Source of the DNA: Sphagnum compactum
Lineage: Eukaryota > Bryophyta > Sphagnopsida > Sphagnales
Direction: 5' to 3'
Assembly: GCA_965153455.1 (NCBI GenBank)
Contig: OZ234494.1
Location: 20,026,001 to 20,090,000 of the forward strand
Length of the DNA stretch: 64,000 nt
In this document: in pieces, positions 25,911-37,296 of the stretch
Numbering within the stretch: position 1 is the first letter of the stretch
How the letters are laid out: every line of letters begins with the position of its first letter
Position numbers and translations under genes: made by a program
Notes under the pieces: generated by a model
Told to the model about the DNA's origin: nothing
Seen by the model: only the letters and a program-made list of their open reading frames with translations
The model's database searches: none

Positions 25911-28183
25911 GAGACCTTAAAAGCAAAAATGAGAGACCTGGACTTGGACTTGGCTGGAAACCTAAAAATGGGACAACATGGGTCCTTATCAACATTCTTT
26001 TGAATGGCAAGGTGCCATTCTCTATTGCTACAGAAATTTTAATGAGGGAAAGGCACCATCCACATACACTAACAAACTCTACCAGTTCTTTAAGAAACCA
26101 CCAACAAGTGTAGAACAGAAATGTTCGCATACAAGAAATCAAACTTGATTCTCTATTTTTCCAATTACTAATTTCAGAAAAAAATGGTAGAGTTCCATGT
26201 GCTGATATTATTGGGAGCTCCTGGAACAGTTTTTGGGAGGATGTTTTACACATGTTTAAGGACGTCTTCTGTGTTTGTCAACAATTGATAAAAATTGACA
26301 TTTTGAGTTTTTTTTATGAAGGCATGATTGATCACATTGGGAACATGAAGGGCAAACAAATATGGGGACAACATTTTATTCTCATCACATGTTTTGTGCC
26401 AGTGTCTTTTGCCTTGGTCCTACAACTCTAAATTACTACTTTCTAGTGTCATGACTCAGGACTAGTTGATTCTCAACCGTTTTGCAGATTTCATTGTAAG
26501 TATGGGAGCATGAATGGCAACAAAGTTTATGAGAGTGTGTACAACGTGAACATCACTGACAATGTGGTGCATTCCACCAAGGAACATGTTGAGCTTGATA
26601 GGGTGAGATGCTGTTCTGTTCTGTGATAATGGGTTCTACCAGGTTCTGTTCCAGAGCGTAACTGATGTTCCCTACAATTGATTCACATCACAAGTGAAAT
26701 TGATAGAACCAAAAGCACGGCCTACAGATGACCACCTGTCTCACCTTGGAAAAAAAATAAAATAAAAAATAAAATCACATCTCATTATTGTATGATTACC
26801 TGCACATGAAAGAAATGTGCTGCCTCTAAGCCTCTAAAACTTCAAACTTCTATTCAGTTTTCATTTGATGGATATCCCCTTGTATGTTGCTGATTATTTA
26901 AATTATTGGAAAGAATCAGAGAAAAAGAAATTTTAAAGAAGAAACCCTGTCATACAACTGGACCCATTCTCAATTACAATTTGATCCCATGCAACATTGG
27001 AAAAGAAACGCCCAATATAATACCTAAATAAGACACCAAAGCCCCCATAGAATAGTACAGAAGCCATTTTGATGTAAAACCCCATGGAACATGACAAAAG
27101 CCATTGAATGTAGATATTTTGTGGTCTGTGCCTGGTGGTGCTTCTTTTTTCTCTGGTGAAAGATGGTGTTCTTAATCCCATGGCTTTGTTCTTAGTCAAT
27201 ATGCCAAAATTCATCCATTAACTTACACTCCAATAATAAGACAACCACATCCATAAATCAAAATAGAAACAACTTATGACATGTTTTTTGAAAAAACAAA
27301 TCAAATCCCCACAAGGAAAGTGCACCTACCAAGATGATTGTCAGTTTTCTCTCTCTGTGCCCACACACCAACATGAAAGACCAACCAACATCATGACATG
27401 CTATCCACCATCTAGTACTCTTGTCCTAGAGTTCAATTATTTCATGATGTCTGAAGATTTGGATGTAATTCTACCCAGCTACTCTGGTTGTAGCATGGTT
27501 TTCCAAATTTGGGGCATAAAGTAGATGGGGACTGCATCTCTGTGAGGGACTTGTTATTGTCTGAGAGGTGAAGGGTCTTCCCACTTCAAGCAGCAGATTA
27601 AGTTTTTTGGTGTGAAAATTTTGGATTTATTTGGTCATAAAATCAATGATGTTTAGAAAAATTTCAGAAGTTTAAAAATTTTGATTTTTTTTTCCCTTCA
27701 CATTTGAACTCAGACTTTAGTATGGTAGCATTTTTCTTAACAGTTTTCCTAAGAACCTGTCCTGACTCTCTGACCCAGAACTTGTTGCCATTTACCCTGA
27801 CTTATTGCATCCACCTTGGCATGCTTGCTGCTAATGCAACTTCAGAAAGTTGATGAACAAACAGGGTTGAGCACACATTGATTTTCCCTGTCTTTTCTAG
27901 GTGGAAAGGAGATAAAGAAAACTACATTTCTTAAGAAAAAGGATGAAACTTCAAATTTCCCTTCAATCATACATAATTTTGTTTGAACAAAGAGATTAGA
28001 CATGATTTCTCTAATCTCTGCAATGTAACTCGGATGTTGGTGAAAGCTTGTTTCTATGATTAACAAGACTGAACTACACGAATTCTCATGTGAGTCAAGA
28101 ACCGTTTGTTGAAATTTAAAAATTCCAACCTAGTTCAAAACACAAGATAACTTTGAAAGTTCTGAGTGTCCTTAGCATACTTA
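25911..28183. other. Intergenic DNA with repeat fragments
   Basis: A diverged copy of the 20.3-kb type B repeat lies at about 26608-26740. Around 26490-26610 a plus-strand frame reads MNGNKVYESVYNVNITDN and on through KEHVELDR, which looks coding-like but is short and unassigned. Otherwise no gene is recognised. Confidence 0.4.
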
Positions 28184-28396
28184 AGGTGCATTCACATGGT
28201 GTTAAAGGACTCTAGTGTTCAGTCCCATAACACCAAGCTAATCAATTAGGACCTAAACCTATTTATCATGAAGATTTTTATGTTTCGTTAACATCCATTT
28301 AGTATTAAACAATCACCCATTTCACATTGGCTGCCACCGAAGATGCCACCTAGATTTTCACTTAACACTGACTTAATATTAGGTGTGAATGCACCT
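28184..28396. mobile_element. PIF/Harbinger-like MITE, copy 1 (213 bp)
   Basis: The element begins AGGTGCATTCACA and ends with its exact reverse complement TGTGAATGCACCT, and is flanked on both sides by TTA (28181-28183 and 28397-28399). A 3-bp TTA/TWA target duplication and short terminal inverted repeats are typical of Tourist-type, Harbinger-derived MITEs. It is non-coding and must have been moved by a transposase encoded elsewhere. A second, more diverged copy lies at 38754-38962. Confidence 0.85.
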
Positions 28397-28399
28397 TTA

Positions 28400-29087
28400 A
28401 ATATTATTGTCAAAATTCTGAAATATTCATATTGGGTCTGCTGACCCCTTTTTTCTAAAAATTAGTTATTTTGACAAAATTTGCCAAACATGAGTCACAA
28501 GTACAATATATTGCAACCCATTACCTTTAGCTTGATCAATATTAGGCACCCTTCTGTTCATGTTTCATGTTGAGACTTCAATTTCACTTGTTTATTAGCT
28601 TGCATAATTTATGTTTTCATTCATATTTTTGTGTTTAATGGGGATTATTACATTTAGGCTTGTTGTAAAGTTTGTGCATTCGGTCCCTTGAGCCAGAACT
28701 AGGTACCTAGTATAGGCTAGGTACATATTGTACATGGGGATTAATGCAGATCATATATGAAGACTGAAGGACAGCATATTGTTTCTTGTAAGTTGGTAAA
28801 TTTGTCCCAATGAATGTGATGTGCAATGAACAGGCCAGTTCTATCATGGAAAAAACATCTTGGTGTTAGTTGATTGATCTTCTGTTCGGACATGTTACTA
28901 GGTTTTGTATCGACATGCAAATGCTTAACAGAAGCTCAACATCTTCAGTGCCCTCAATCAGATCACAATCTGGAATGTTCAAACTCCAATTTCATAAAAA
29001 ATTTGTGGATGAACATTTGATGTTGAACCTGGTGTCTAATACTTGAATGTGCACATTACCTACATGGGGAGGGCCCATCAGCTGCTG
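28400..29087. other. Intergenic DNA, no gene recognised
   Basis: This is the 3' flank of the minus-strand L1 pseudogene. No features could be supported. Confidence 0.45.
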
Positions 29088-31120
29088 TCATGTGAACTTG
29101 TACTCCCGGAGCTGGCTAACATTGAGTCTGATGGAGGGGCCCATTGTGATGCAAACATGTGCTGTCTTCCAATACACTCCCTTTGCACCTGTTCGCTTGT
29201 TTGCATCCACAGACTTCTGTACAAAGAATACACCGTAGGCTGAGTCAGTATCACCTATACAGCTCAATTGTTGGCCACTTCCCACATTGAGCAGATGATG
29301 TGGATACAAGATCTGGACAAATGGACAGGAAACTCCTGATGTGGAACGTTGTCAGTCATTGAATAAAGCTTCCTAAACATGTTATGGCTTAGGAAACAGT
29401 AATGGAAGATATGCTGGCACACATTGCAGACCTCAGAAACCTAAGAGTCACATTCATGACAGATTTGCAATATATCCACGAAACATCTGATAGGAGTTCT
29501 GGGTGGTGAATTAGCTTGAGGTCGAATAAGGGAAAAAGAATTACGGCAACAGCAACCAAATTCACTAAAAGGTCATCAGCAGGAAAATCTGACTTCCCAA
29601 AAAGTACATGCATGATGCCTCTCTTGTCTGCCTGGAACTCAACTTTTCCAGCTTTGAATTCTCCAATTGCCTGTGGCCCATGGCATATGTCAGAGTAAAA
29701 CATGGATCCCTGACCATTGTGATCAATCAAACCTAGTTTAACAGGTTTGGATTGCAACTGCACAGTGTCTAATAGATGTGGAGGCAACTGGTCATCTCCT
29801 GTTGGATCAACACTGACTTGGCCCACAAAACATATTACTGAAAAGCAAAAGAAAACTTTGGGAAGAGGTCTGTGATGTTCTGATTTGCTGCAGTCTGCTG
29901 CATAATGCTTACCATTCTTATCTGTCTTCTCACTCAATCATCAGCTCCTGTCCTCATTGCAAATGGAAGGTGCCAGTAGTGACAGTGCCTGCTTTAGTAT
30001 TTGGCATAAGTCCCCTTGTACCCAATAGTCTTCCAAGTTTTGCCACCTGCAAAGCACCATGTCAGATGATAGTCTTGAACAGGAATGCAGGTAGCCTCAC
30101 TATTCCTGCTATATACCACAAATTGCGCATTCTAGTCCATTGAAAGGCACAAGTCCAGTGTCCTGGAGACAAACTCAGATAGTTCCTACTGAAAATCAAA
30201 GACAAACCTTAGGCATCATGTCTGGTGTGGCAATAAGTTTGTCAAAATCAATGAAACCACCTGCAATCTCCTCTATTAAATCCTTTTCACCAACAAAATC
30301 CGCACCAGCTGACTTTGCCTCTTGTTGCTTCTCACCTGTCTCCACAAAATCACGCCCTTCATAAGAGAAAGGCCCTGAAACTTAATAGGCCATGCAAGAA
30401 GGTATTCAATGATGGGTAATGACAGGCTCCCTCCATGAGTTGGATGATGGATTTGCCTAGACCAAAGCTTGATGTGCTACTGAGTTGATTCACAAGAACT
30501 CACTATTGAATGACCATGTAAGAAGTATATGGATTGTGTCATTCTGAACAATGGATAGCTCACCTTGAGTGAGCACATGCACTCTTATCGTTTGCCCAGT
30601 TCCCTTTGGCAATGATACATAACTATATAGAGATAGTGCAAGTCAAAGCAGGTATCTGCTAGAAATATGCTATTCTATATGTTCAAAATACTGGGAAAAG
30701 TCATTCTGTCACCTTTCCAGTGCAACACCTGGAATTTGCAAACCTACAGTAGAGTGCAAATTGGTGCTGTACAAGAGTTCCAATCCTGAAGTAGGCATTC
30801 AGCTATTCACAAGTTACCAGCAGAACCTTATTTGCGATCCCACAAATTAGCAAACTTGGTAGCTGGCCTCAAATTAGGGCTGATACCTATCTGTCTACCC
30901 TTAAACTGAGTGCAGACTCATACCATGGCCCAGAACTGTTGGTCTGTGTATTTGGGGTCAGAAATGGGCCTCCACTGTCCCAACAAAGTTGAGACTAGCT
31001 GTATCTTTCACAAGTTGGAGGGCAGCATCTGAATCATACTCCTGCTTCTTCGCATGTACCTTGTGGATGTCCAAATACCTCTTTGAGTGTGTCTATCCAC
31101 CCAAACCCCAAGAAAATTTC
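29088..31120 (-). pseudogene. PRPL1: Plastid 50S ribosomal protein L1 pseudogene, introns retained
   Basis: Exon-like segments on the minus strand, in order: about 31115-30924, 30618-30564, 30335-30208, 30046 to about 29985, 29670-29545 and 29216-29088. They spell ribosomal L1 blocks: [92 protein letters not shown] and KGVYWKTAHV. Lesions are several: a 1-bp loss before THSKR (near 31093), an 11-bp deletion between EAHF and DPKY (near 30962) that shifts the frame, an acceptor changed from AG to AT before SLPKGTG (30619-30620), no usable donor after KAGTVTT with a TGA soon after, and Pro to Thr at both prolines of the otherwise invariant GPRGLMPNP block. A working copy should bind 23S rRNA in the plastid large subunit. 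Retained introns mean a DNA-level duplicate, not a retrocopy. The transit-peptide exon was not found. Confidence 0.87.
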
Positions 31121-32814
31121 TATCAAGATTTGAGGACCAACAAAAAAGCCAATGAGTGACTAACTGTGATCTGTTAGTCTGAGACCTACATTGCTTCTGC
31201 AAACAAAGCAAACAATTGAATCAACAAAGCTAAAAGCTCAAAAAGATTAAACCCTAATATAGACAAATGACCTATATACCACCACTTGAATTGTTGATGT
31301 TTCTTGAGCTTCTCTAAGATATAAATGCCTGTTTCTGTTTCCAATTCCAACAGGATTTGGAACAGCAGGAGTCCATGCTTTCTCTTTATTCACATCCACA
31401 GCTGAATCAAGCCTCAATTGAAAGTACAAGAGTTTCTCTCATTTGCATGTGTTTTAGATGCATTATTTGTGTACAATTGTAACCTTCAGGGTTTTCCACT
31501 GCAATCCTCTAGCAGCAACGAAACACAATTCGATTCATCATAACAGAGACATCAAAAGATAGGATGGAAACACTCACTCTGTCAAGCTTCAAAGGCAAAG
31601 CCGCCTCCCCTGTCTTATTAGGTTTTAGAACCTAAGCTTGAGGAGCCATTTCCTGCTCCCTTTCCTTTGTCCAGGACATCAGCAGACTCCAAAAAAGGGA
31701 AAAGCTCAGTAACTAGACAAACAATTATGACTACAGTACACATTTCAAACTTGGTGCACTTAATCCTGAGTCTCAGTATTTCATACCCTTACTTACTAAA
31801 ATTTCATGACTTTGTGGACAAACAGCCAGGAGTGGATGAAGCATCAAATGAGGGGTGCAACTCAGGGCATAACTTTACGGATAACTGAGGCACATATTGA
31901 GTGTGTTTTAGACACCGGCAATTGGCAAGTCAGTATTTTTCTTGTTGTTTTGTTTGCTTTCTGCCTGGATACTCCCAAGGAATGTAAACAAGAATGTACT
32001 TAAGGGTGCTCTTCATTGATCAAGCAATTCCATTCTGGAACATTCGGAATGGGAAATTGGTAATTACTACAGGTTTTGTAGAAACTAGAACAGTTGGGGG
32101 ACATGGCTGATGATGGTGGTGGCAGGATATCAAACACATTTTTCACAGATAGTGGATATCTTGGAGCAGCTCCTCTTTAGAGATATCTAACATGTTTGTC
32201 GCCATCTCCATGACACCTGCTGTTTCTCTCAGAAGCTCAAATACTTTCAGTTGATTGTGTTGATACCCTGTACACACACCCTCTGGACGAGGATCCTGAG
32301 TGGAGTTGTTCCAAAACCTCTGCTGCATCAAGGCTTACTACCTACTGCTACTAGTATTGAGTCACTGTCATCTGAAATGGCTGTTGCAAGATCAAAGGTT
32401 CTTCCACTGCTGCAAGAGCAGTTGTTGCATACACAAAGGTACAAGTAACTGCCATCTAGAGGCAGAGAGAATTGCAGTCACCTCCTGAACCTCTTGATGC
32501 AAGAGATTGACAAAACAAAGAAGGAAACTTTGCTGCTGCACCTCTTGAGTAATTGCATCTGTCTTCTCATGTCCACTGCCTTTGTCCCACTAAAGCAAGA
32601 AAAGCAAGGATAGCATTAAGGTTAGAATTTGAAGAGCTTCGGACAATAATCGTTTGTCGTTGCAAGCTCGAATCCAAGCGAGAACTCGTCTTCTCAAGAA
32701 TAGCCTTAGGGTTAGGGCTTGAAGAGGTTCGGAAAACCATCGTTTGTTGTTGTTGCAAGCACGAGGACTCTTCTTTCGCTGCACAAGCTTTCCTTTGCAA
32801 TAAGGTCTGCAATA
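31121..32814. other. Region between PRPL1 pseudogene and PIG-L; probable PIG-L promoter at right end
   Basis: The two loci are head to head. The former first exon of PRPL1 probably lay here; a frame at 31247-31429 minus (VDVNKEKAWTPAVPNPV) could be a remnant. A 62-codon minus frame at 32143-32331 contains LKVFELLRETAGVMEMATNM and ISKEELLQDI, coding-like but unassigned. The stretch from about 32600 is less AT-rich and probably contains the PIG-L promoter and leader; it has two related segments (near 32620-32660 and 32700-32745) sharing GG.TTAG(G/A).TT(G/T)GAAGAG.TTCGGA. Confidence 0.4.
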
Positions 32815-35800
32815 ATGTTGGGATGGATGGCGCTTGGAGTTGCAGTATCGCTTCCTGTGCTATGCTTGTTGTGTTTCCCGACCGTTTTGCTTCGTCCCCT
32901 TCCCGATTCCCAAAGTAAAGATCGACGCTACATTCATATTCCCTTCCCGCATTCCAAACTTCCAAGGACGTCTCTGTCTCTGTTCTGTCTTTGCTTGAAG
33001 GTCGAGGTCTTTGTCTGACATCGAATTGATTGCGTTTGTGTGATGTCTCCTCCTCCACACATGCAGAGAATGCAAGAACCAAGACGAACGTGCTGTTGCT
33101 CGTGGCACATCCTGACGATGAATCCATGTAAAATCTCCTGACTCGAGTTTGCTATTTCACGTGTTGTAGTCTCGGCAGATCTGGCAGAGTTGTTCTGCTT
33201 TTTTCCTTTCGTACTATGAAGGAATAACAGGGGGACGTTGGCGGTTGCACAGGTTCTTTGGTCCGACTTTGCTGTCGTTGTCCAAGCTTGGTGGATACTC
33301 GATTCGAGTGATCTGTCTGTCAACAGGTTTGTTCAATTCGAGAGACAGATTTTTCAAGAAACTTTCTCTTTGGATTGCTACAAGTCCCCAATCGGAAGTC
33401 GTTTTCCCCCTCGAAGTGTAAGCATTCTTAGTTTTGGATCTTCGCTTTGCTGGAGACACACGTGATGATGATGATGATGATGATGTCGGTCTTTTGTCTG
33501 AGCAGGTAATGCCGATGGATTTGGAGCTCGCCGGAAGCTGGAGATGGTGGCTGCCTGCTCTGTGCTCAAAGTGGATAACAATTCACTCCCATTTCGAGTT
33601 CTTGTAGACAGCTTAGGGTTTAGGTTTTAGGTTTTAGGGTAGAGTAGATTTTGTGTCTTGATGAGATTCCCATTTGAAGCATGGTCTTGATGAGATTTCT
33701 GGTTGACATATAAGCTCAAACCACATTTGATTTGGATTGAACACTTGGCTATTTGAGCAGCTGGTTTAGAGAAGCCCAAGAAGTTGCATGTCTGCTTGAA
33801 ACCTGAGGAGAGAGCAACCAGCTCTAGCCTTTAAGTTATTGAGAAGTCTGTCAGAGATGTGCCAGTTGATAGGTGAACAGGGAGGGCGCAGGTGCCGGCA
33901 GATAATGTAGAAGTTCTTGATCATCCCGCTCTGCAAGTGAGTGATATCAAAATCCTCTGTTTCTGAACTGTTTCTTTCAAGAATTTCTTCATCATGTTTT
34001 TCAAGACCTTTAGATTCCTTGTCCAGCCACACTGCCAGTAAGATTTTACTAATTGAGGATAAAGGGAGCATGGTGGTTGTGTATTCTGTGAGTGGAGTAT
34101 TGCTTCCTCCAGTCTCTGACAGAAGTGCCGTGATTTCACAGGATGGATTTGGGTGCCACTGGGATCAGCCACTAATTTTGAAGCTTTTACAGCAGGCAGT
34201 GATGACTCATAACATCCACGTTGTAAGTTCTCAAAACAGTCCTTTGAGCATGCACCTCTACTGTGTAATTATCTACTGAATTATCTGTCTTGTCAAACAG
34301 GTCATTTTTCTGCATCCATTTTCTTTTACTCTCAAAGGATCTGTGTTGTTATGATTGTTATGGCAGTGGCACAGTTCTGCATTTCTGGGTTTACAGGGTT
34401 GCTATGCATCTAACTTTGCAGCTGGTCTTTAGACCTGTATGCATTGACAGGTGTCAAGGAATCTTTCAAACTCCTGTGTGCAGAGATTGTTCACTGTGTA
34501 TTACTGATTGCCATTGTCCATGGGCTGTGGCCAGATCTTAACTTTTGACAGTTATGGTGTATCTGGCCACCCAAATCACAGATCCGTCTCTGCTGGTGTC
34601 CGGTTGGTACCACCCCACTTTTGTTGGACAAACAAGTCATATCTTCAAGAATTGTCTTGACTGTACAAAGCAATGAACATTATGTGTCAACATATTGCAT
34701 ATCATTCCATGCACTATTTTCATTGCTTTGTGTATCATGAGTGTAGTATGGGCAGAATGAGTTAGTGTCTCTGGCACCTGGCTTTTCTTTTCTCTGTCTT
34801 GGAAGGCACACACTGATTTCACGATTGTTTCAACATGCTGTCTCTGAGATGGTTGTGGTTGCGGTTGCATGGTGCAGTGCATTTCTGTTGGAAGAAGAGA
34901 GGAGGCTGCATGACAAGAATGGTCCAAGGGGGGAGACAGTTCAGGGCTGGGAGCTTGTAAGCTTCTGCCTCTTTGTACACAATGCTGAATGACATTATGA
35001 TGTAGGCAAACAGGATCTCTGCTCAGATGAGCATTTCCTTTCATCTGCTGCATCAGTATTTACTCCGCAAATATCAATTGAACCTCTGTAGTCAAGCAAT
35101 AAAGTTATGATTGCTTGCAATTACATTATAGAGAGAGCAACTGAAAAGCTCATCATTATGTGAATGATATGGTCTTTGATATAGGATAGTTCTCACAAAA
35201 GGTAAGTGACAGAATCTCTTGTTTGCTATCATGGCAGTTGGAAAGCAAGTGAGTTACTAAAAGACAGGATTGCTTGCAAAAGAGGATCTTCAACATAACT
35301 CTTGCAGTCTTACACGCAGAGTTTAGGAGGATGTCACTTCACAATTTCCCATTACTGTTGTCCAGACAGGCTGACCAATTGCAAGAGGCATAATGCATTG
35401 TTTACAGGTGAGCACAAATATCATGCGGAAGTTCTGTGGACCGCTTGAGATGTTTGCATCAGTGCTTAATTGGGTTTACAGTGATCAAAGGAAAATGCAC
35501 TGCTTTTTGAACCCAAGTCCAATCACAAGCATCATGGCTATGAGTCGGCATCAGAGCCAATGGGTTTGGTATGATTCTATTAGTTTCCTCTTTATGAAGT
35601 CTTGAGTTTTTTTCTTGAATTGGTGATATTTCAAGCAGGTTTCCTTGGGGTTGAATTAGACTGTTCAGAAGACTGGAAGAATTGCACATGCATATAGAAG
35701 CCATCCTTTTTCCTGCTTATCTAGAGTAGCTTTTGGATTATTTCTTCCCCCATTTTGAGTCTGATGTTGTCTAACTGTCAGAGGCTGTGGTGACAGGTAT

Positions 35801-35866
35801 CGGCGGTTGTTCGTGTTGTTTGCTCGCTACACCTATGTCAATACATTGAAGCAGATCAGAACATAA
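32815..35866 (+). CDS. PIGL: N-acetylglucosaminyl-phosphatidylinositol de-N-acetylase (PIG-L/GPI12)
   Basis: Ten exons with GT-AG introns keep frame throughout: 32815-32914, 33067-33127, 33253-33326, 33506-33570, 33892-33936, 34142-34222, 34535-34602, 34878-34956, 35408-35568 and 35797-35866 (TAA). The product has 267 residues, close to the eukaryotic family length. Residues 3-27 form an N-terminal membrane anchor, followed by the zinc-site signature VLLLVAHPDDES (His48, Asp51), CLSTGNADGFGARR, VEVLDHPALQDGFG, and the second metal motif TFDSYGVSGHPNHR (His154, His157), then VSTNIMRKFCGP and a C-terminal YRRLFVLFARYTYVNTL block. The enzyme removes acetate from GlcNAc-PI on the cytosolic face of the ER, the second step of GPI-anchor synthesis. 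All key residues are present, so it looks functional. The start is the first ATG giving the anchor; intron 4 contains a TTTAGGG-like tract. It is head to head with the L1 pseudogene. Confidence 0.95.
33463..33485. repeat. TGA trinucleotide microsatellite inside PIG-L intron 3
   Basis: About seven GAT/TGA units lie just before the acceptor of exon 4. It is a length-variable candidate but not coding. Confidence 0.85.
33604..33640. repeat. Degenerate TTTAGGG-type tract in PIG-L intron 4
   Basis: TTAGGGTTTAGGTTTTAGG and the following TTTTAGGGTA resemble degenerate plant telomere units. It lies 34 nt after the exon 4 donor. Confidence 0.65.
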
Positions 35867-37296
35867 TGTAGGCTAGCGCTTCAAATGCAGACCTTGTAAT
35901 ATCATTCCAACAATTCTCAGACAGCATTCACATGGATAAAGAAGCTCCCATTGCTGATCAGATCTTTGCAAGGTATAATGTGAATTTCATTGGGGAGCCA
36001 GACCTATATTTCTCTTGGCACATTGTCTGCCGGATGTGTGGATCAGCTAGTGCTTCCTTGGTACTTTCAACTTCTTTATTGCAATTTTTCTTTTTTGAGC
36101 TCAAATCCTTTTGGGGGCACCTTCTTGCTACCTGGCAACAAATCTTGATTAAACTGGTTTTAAAAGTTTTGAATTAGGAAGGAAATACGGGTGCATAACC
36201 TCACAACTTACATGTGAAGCGTCTTTGAACCTTTGATTGAGCATCATTTCTTGTTGGTGGTTCTATATGAGAAGTTGCAAATGAAGTTTCATTGCTTGTA
36301 AACCTAAAAGATGTCCCTTTTCTTTCGGGGGCAAGGACCCGAATCGGAAAAGAGTTCTTCTCACATTGGAAGTGGATAATGGATGAACTTCCATCTGAGT
36401 TGAAGGCGACAACTTAACTAGGGTGGGGTTAAGTGGGTTAGCTAGAGGGAGGAAGGCAATGAGTAGTTTTTCAAGTTGTAATTAATGTTCCAAGGGTAAG
36501 AATGAAGGTCTTATACATATATGGACTAGGTTTAACTATGAATAGTCTAGGTGCATGAGCACCTTGACTATTCACAATAACCGGCTTGAGGCAAATAGTC
36601 GAGGTGTGTGTGAATGCCTTGACTATTCATAGTAACTTGCTTGAGGCAACCAATGTGCTTGAGCTGGTTCCTGGACAAAACCATTCCTTGTGAGAATTGA
36701 GCTGCTCCCTTTTCATTCATGCAGAGAGCAATTATGAAATCTTCATCCCAAATAGTGAAGGGTTACAGAATCATTGGGCCAATGAGAGCCTAGGGACCAC
36801 GTGGTAGCAACTAGTAGGTTTGCTAATGAAAAGGAGGTGAAAGGTTATGGATTGTAACTTGCGACTGAATAGCCCATCTGAGTGTTGAGAATCTCGTGAG
36901 GGATGGTTATGTATATATTAAGAGCATCTCCACTGGTGCTCAGTATGTGACCCTGCACAGTATAATTAGATGAAGAATAGCAAAAATATGCTGGTTTGGC
37001 TCAGGAAAATGGTTTTGGGTCAACATGATTGAACAGTTTGCAATGGCCTGTAAAACGCACACCAACACTGTGCACCTGCAGAAAAGAGTATAATATATAT
37101 GATCTGACTGCAGCTCAGTGTTTCTGATTGGGTAAACATCGGTCCAGGCGGTTTGCTATTAGTCCTCCCACCTGTGTGCCTAGTTTCAGTTCTATGGGTG
37201 GGGTTGCAAAAAAGTAAATAACTAAAGTTGGATGTGAATTTCTTTTGCAGTGTCACATACTTTTTTGCACTGCTGGAGACGCTCTAATACAATATA
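35867..37296. other. 3' flank of PIG-L and intergenic DNA
   Basis: An imperfect direct repeat occurs near 36530-36640 (ATGAATAGTC or GGCAAATAGTC, then AGGTG and CCTTGACTATTCA). No gene is recognised. Confidence 0.45.

Noticed and set aside
25771-26253. 160-codon minus-strand open frame
   Set aside because: It runs through a short tandem repeat, has no recognisable domain and low-complexity composition.
29389-29937. Treating the 182-codon minus frame as an intact gene
   Set aside because: Only about 42 codons (29545-29670) are L1 exon; the rest of the frame is read-through into both flanking introns of the pseudogene.
32567-33127. 186-codon minus-strand open frame
   Set aside because: It lies antisense to the PIG-L leader and exons 1 and 2; the plus strand carries the conserved AHPDDES motif and valid splice sites.
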